From positions 1-10,114 of the forward strand of contig JAJCYF010000251.1 in NCBI GenBank assembly GCA_029263035.1: DNA of 10,114 nt, given 5' to 3'. Every line of letters begins with the position of its first letter. Positions within the stretch are counted from its first letter, which is position 1. This document shows positions 6,058 to 10,114 of this stretch, piece by piece. The DNA is from Actinomycetes bacterium (GTDB lineage Bacteria > Actinomycetota > CADDZG01 > JAHWKV01). Under the pieces are notes generated by a model. It was given only the letters and a program-made list of their open reading frames with translations. It did no database searches and was not told the origin of the DNA. Position numbers and translations under genes: made by a program.

Positions 6058-6063
6058 CCTCCT
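6058..6063 (-). promoter_or_regulatory. Ribosome-binding site of the sulfotransferase gene
   Basis: The minus strand reads AGGAGG, 9 nt before the GTG at 6048. It supports that GTG over the internal ATG 33 nt downstream. Confidence 0.7.
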
Positions 6064-6125
6064 TCTGTCGCGTTACTAAGCCTACTTTCGATTCCGGCTG
6101 CGAAATCGACCTGGCGATAGAGAAC

Positions 6126-6165
6126 GAAATCGGGTGGACCCTCACTTCCCGGCCCACCCGATTTC
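6126..6165 (-). terminator. Hairpin after clpB, probable terminator
   Basis: The perfect 12-bp arms GAAATCGGGTGG (6126-6137) and CCACCCGATTTC (6154-6165) enclose a 16-nt loop. The hairpin begins 13 nt beyond the clpB stop codon. After the stem on the minus strand comes a modest pyrimidine run (GTTCTCT) rather than a clean U tract, so it is a weak or factor-assisted intrinsic terminator. It also separates the heat-shock operon from the sulfotransferase gene, whose start lies 78 nt further on. Confidence 0.65.
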
Positions 6166-6178
6166 TTCTGTTCCTGAT

Positions 6179-8794
<2,616 letters not shown>

Positions 8795-8801
8795 CTGGTT
8801 G

Positions 8802-8809
8802 TCACCTCC
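8802..8809 (-). promoter_or_regulatory. Ribosome-binding site of clpB
   Basis: The minus strand reads GGAGGTGA with a 7-nt spacer to the ATG at 8794. It decides the start against the upstream TTG (8821) and the ATG two codons further in (8788). Confidence 0.85.
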
Positions 8810-8839
8810 AGTCCTTCCCAACGAGGACGGCTAGTTCGT

Positions 8840-9268
8840 CTAAATTCCTGTTTTGGTCTGCCGGTCGAAGATGCTGGCCACGTCCGCCAGACGCACCAGC
8901 ACGCCCCGGTTCCGGGTCTGCTGCCGGGCCTCGGCCAGCTTGTGCTCGGTTGCTGCCAGCTGGCGGTTGGCCCGCTCCAGCCGCTTGCGCATCTCCTCCA
9001 CCTGGCGCTCCAGGTCCATCACGATGCGAACCCCGGCCAGGTTCAGGCCGTGCTCCTGGGTGAGCTCGGAGATCCGGCGAAGTCGGGCCACGTCCTCCTC
9101 GGAGTATCGCCGGCTGTTGCCCTGCGTGCGCTTGGGTTCGATCAGGCCTCTGCGCTCGTACATCCGCAGGGTCTGCGGATGCATTCCCGAAAGGTCCGCC
9201 ACCACGCTGATCACGTATACACCGCGCTCGCTGGGCTTGGACCCTCGGCGACCGCTGCCGCTATCCAT
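8840..9268 (-). CDS. hspR: Heat-shock repressor HspR (MerR family)
   Basis: This 142-aa protein has a MerR-type DNA-binding domain: helix-turn-helix YVISVVADLSGMHPQTLRMYERRGLIEP (residues 18-45) and wing TQGNSRRYSEEDVARL (48-63). A helical dimerisation stretch with heptad-like spacing follows (about 83-117, DLERQVEEMRKRLERANRQL). MHPQTLRMYERRGL and NSRRYS are characteristic of HspR. In Actinobacteria HspR represses the dnaK operon, and often clpB, by binding the HAIR inverted repeat with DnaK as co-repressor. Its position directly after dnaJ, which it overlaps by 8 nt (9261-9268), and before clpB matches that role. The ATG at 9268 is preceded by a purine-rich GGGGGGAG. No consensus HAIR element (CTTGAGT-N7-ACTCAAG) was seen in the window, so the operator is presumably upstream of dnaK, outside it. 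Confidence 0.93.
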   Translation of the reverse strand: MDSGSGRRGSKPSERGVYVISVVADLSGMHPQTLRMYERRGLIEPKRTQGNSRRYSEEDVARLRRISELTQEHGLNLAGVRIVMDLERQVEEMRKRLERANRQLAATEHKLAEARQQTRNRGVLVRLADVASIFDRQTKTGI

Positions 9269-10114
9269 CGCTGGTTCTCCCCCCTTCGATCATCTGGTCC
9301 AAAACCGACCGGGGCGATTGGGTGTCGAGCTCCGCCAGCCGCTCAATGAGGCTCTTGACCTCCCGGTTCAACTTCTCCGGCACGGCCACTTGCACGGTGA
9401 CCAGCAGATCTCCTTTGTCCTTTCCGGAGGGAACGCCCTTCCCCCGCACCCGGAAGGTCCGGCCCGACGAGGTCCCGGCCGGGATCTTGAGCTTGACCGG
9501 CCCGCCGTTGAGAGTGGGAACGTCTATCTGGGCCCCCAGCGCCGCTTCGGCAAAGGTCACCGGCAGAGCCAGCGTCAAATCCTTGTTCTTGCGTCCGAAG
9601 ACCCGGTGCGGGCGTACCCGGACCTTCACGTACAGGTCGCCCGAGGGGCCGCCGCCGGGGCCGGCCGAGCCTTTGCCGGCGAGCTTGATGCGGGCTCCGT
9701 CGGTGACTCCGGCCGGGATTCGGGCCTTTACCGTCCGCGGGGAACCGCCGCGTTCGTTGATCAGCATCTCCACCTGGACACCCTCGAGGGCGTCCTCGAA
9801 CGAGATGGTGGTCTCGGTCTCCAGGTCCTGGCCGCGCATCGGCCGCCCACCGTAGCCGGCCGCGGCTCCGGCGCCCCCGCCGAACAGGTCGCCGAACAGG
9901 TCGCTAAAGCTCGCTCCCCCGCCGCCGAAGATGTCCCCGACGTCCTCAACCCGGACCCGCTGCCCGCCGCCGCCGAAGCCGCCGAAGCCGGGTCCGCCCG
10001 GCCCGGCCGAGCGGAAGCCACCGGCGGCGACCATCTGGCGGATACGGTCGTACTCCTCTTTGGTCTTCTCGTCCTTCAGCACGTCGTAGGCCGTGGAGAC
10101 CTCCTTGAACTTCT
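9261..10114 (-). CDS. dnaJ: DnaJ/Hsp40 co-chaperone lacking the zinc-finger domain (5' end outside window)
   Basis: The frame is open through the right edge, leaving 283 visible residues. They start inside the J-domain (KFKEVSTAYDVLKDEKTKEEYDRIR), so the HPD motif lies beyond the window. A Gly/Phe-rich linker follows (about 30-90), with FGGFGGGG, a DIF motif (EDVGDIFGGGG) and DLFGDLFGGG. Two C-terminal substrate-binding beta domains come next (LETETTISFEDALEG..., and FGRKNKDLTLALPVTFAEAALGAQIDVPTLNG...). The four CxxCxGxG repeats of class I DnaJ should lie near visible residue 120, but none are there and no cysteine occurs in the visible part. It is therefore a class II (CbpA/DnaJB-like) protein. 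It would deliver substrates to DnaK and stimulate its ATPase. It overlaps hspR by 8 nt, indicating co-translation. The internal GTG at 10082 is not the start. Confidence 0.93.
   Translation of the reverse strand, partial: KFKEVSTAYDVLKDEKTKEEYDRIRQMVAAGGFRSAGPGGPGFGGFGGGGQRVRVEDVGDIFGGGGASFSDLFGDLFGGGAGAAAGYGGRPMRGQDLETETTISFEDALEGVQVEMLINERGGSPRTVKARIPAGVTDGARIKLAGKGSAGPGGGPSGDLYVKVRVRPHRVFGRKNKDLTLALPVTFAEAALGAQIDVPTLNGGPVKLKIPAGTSSGRTFRVRGKGVPSGKDKGDLLVTVQVAVPEKLNREVKSLIERLAELDTQSPRSVLDQMIEGGRTSDG

Noticed and set aside
9891..9912. Short tandem repeat in dnaJ (LFGDLFGG)
   Set aside because: It is ordinary repetition within the Gly/Phe-rich linker, not a separate element.

Overview
The window is GC-rich, densely packed bacterial DNA that looks like a high-GC Actinomycetota (actinobacterial) chromosome. 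The clearest sign is the minus-strand order dnaJ - hspR - clpB, since HspR-type MerR repressors linked to DnaK-system genes are an actinobacterial hallmark. Other signs are the frequent GTG/TTG starts, the excalibur-type calcium-binding tail at the left edge, and the ECF sigma / zinc-finger anti-sigma pair. I cannot name a genus from the sequence alone. No tRNA, rRNA, CRISPR array, insertion sequence or phage gene is visible.

Layout from left to right. (1) Positions 1-234 (+) hold the end of a proline-rich protein with an excalibur tail. (2) From 4243 down to 257 (-) lies a probable five-gene transcription unit: ECF sigma factor, membrane anti-sigma factor, ABC ATPase, ABC-2 permease, and a DUF488 protein 36 nt further on. 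The first four genes are joined by three consecutive 4-nt start/stop overlaps (ATGA, TTGA, GTGA). (3) A 180-bp divergent region (4244-4423) contains a perfect inverted repeat, GTGACA-N16-TGTCAC. It leads rightward into a 59-aa CxxC/HxxxxH mini-protein (4424-4603). (4) That small gene converges on a GroES-like gene (4600-4977, -), and the two share the palindrome CTAG as reciprocal stop codons. Upstream of the GroES-like gene is a sulfotransferase (5041-6048, -). (5) A 12-bp perfect hairpin (6126-6165) sits just past the 3' end of clpB. (6) From the right edge down to 6179 (-) come dnaJ (5' end outside the window), hspR and clpB. These form the distal part of a heat-shock operon, in which DnaJ and ClpB would act in protein disaggregation and HspR would repress the operon.

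The least ordinary parts are: the tightly coupled sigma/anti-sigma/ABC cassette with its large uncharacterised extracytoplasmic sensor-like domain; the small putative zinc-binding protein facing it across the inverted repeat; and the orphan GroES-like protein, which appears to lack the roof hairpin and to have a longer mobile loop. No stretch longer than about 180 bp lacks a gene.
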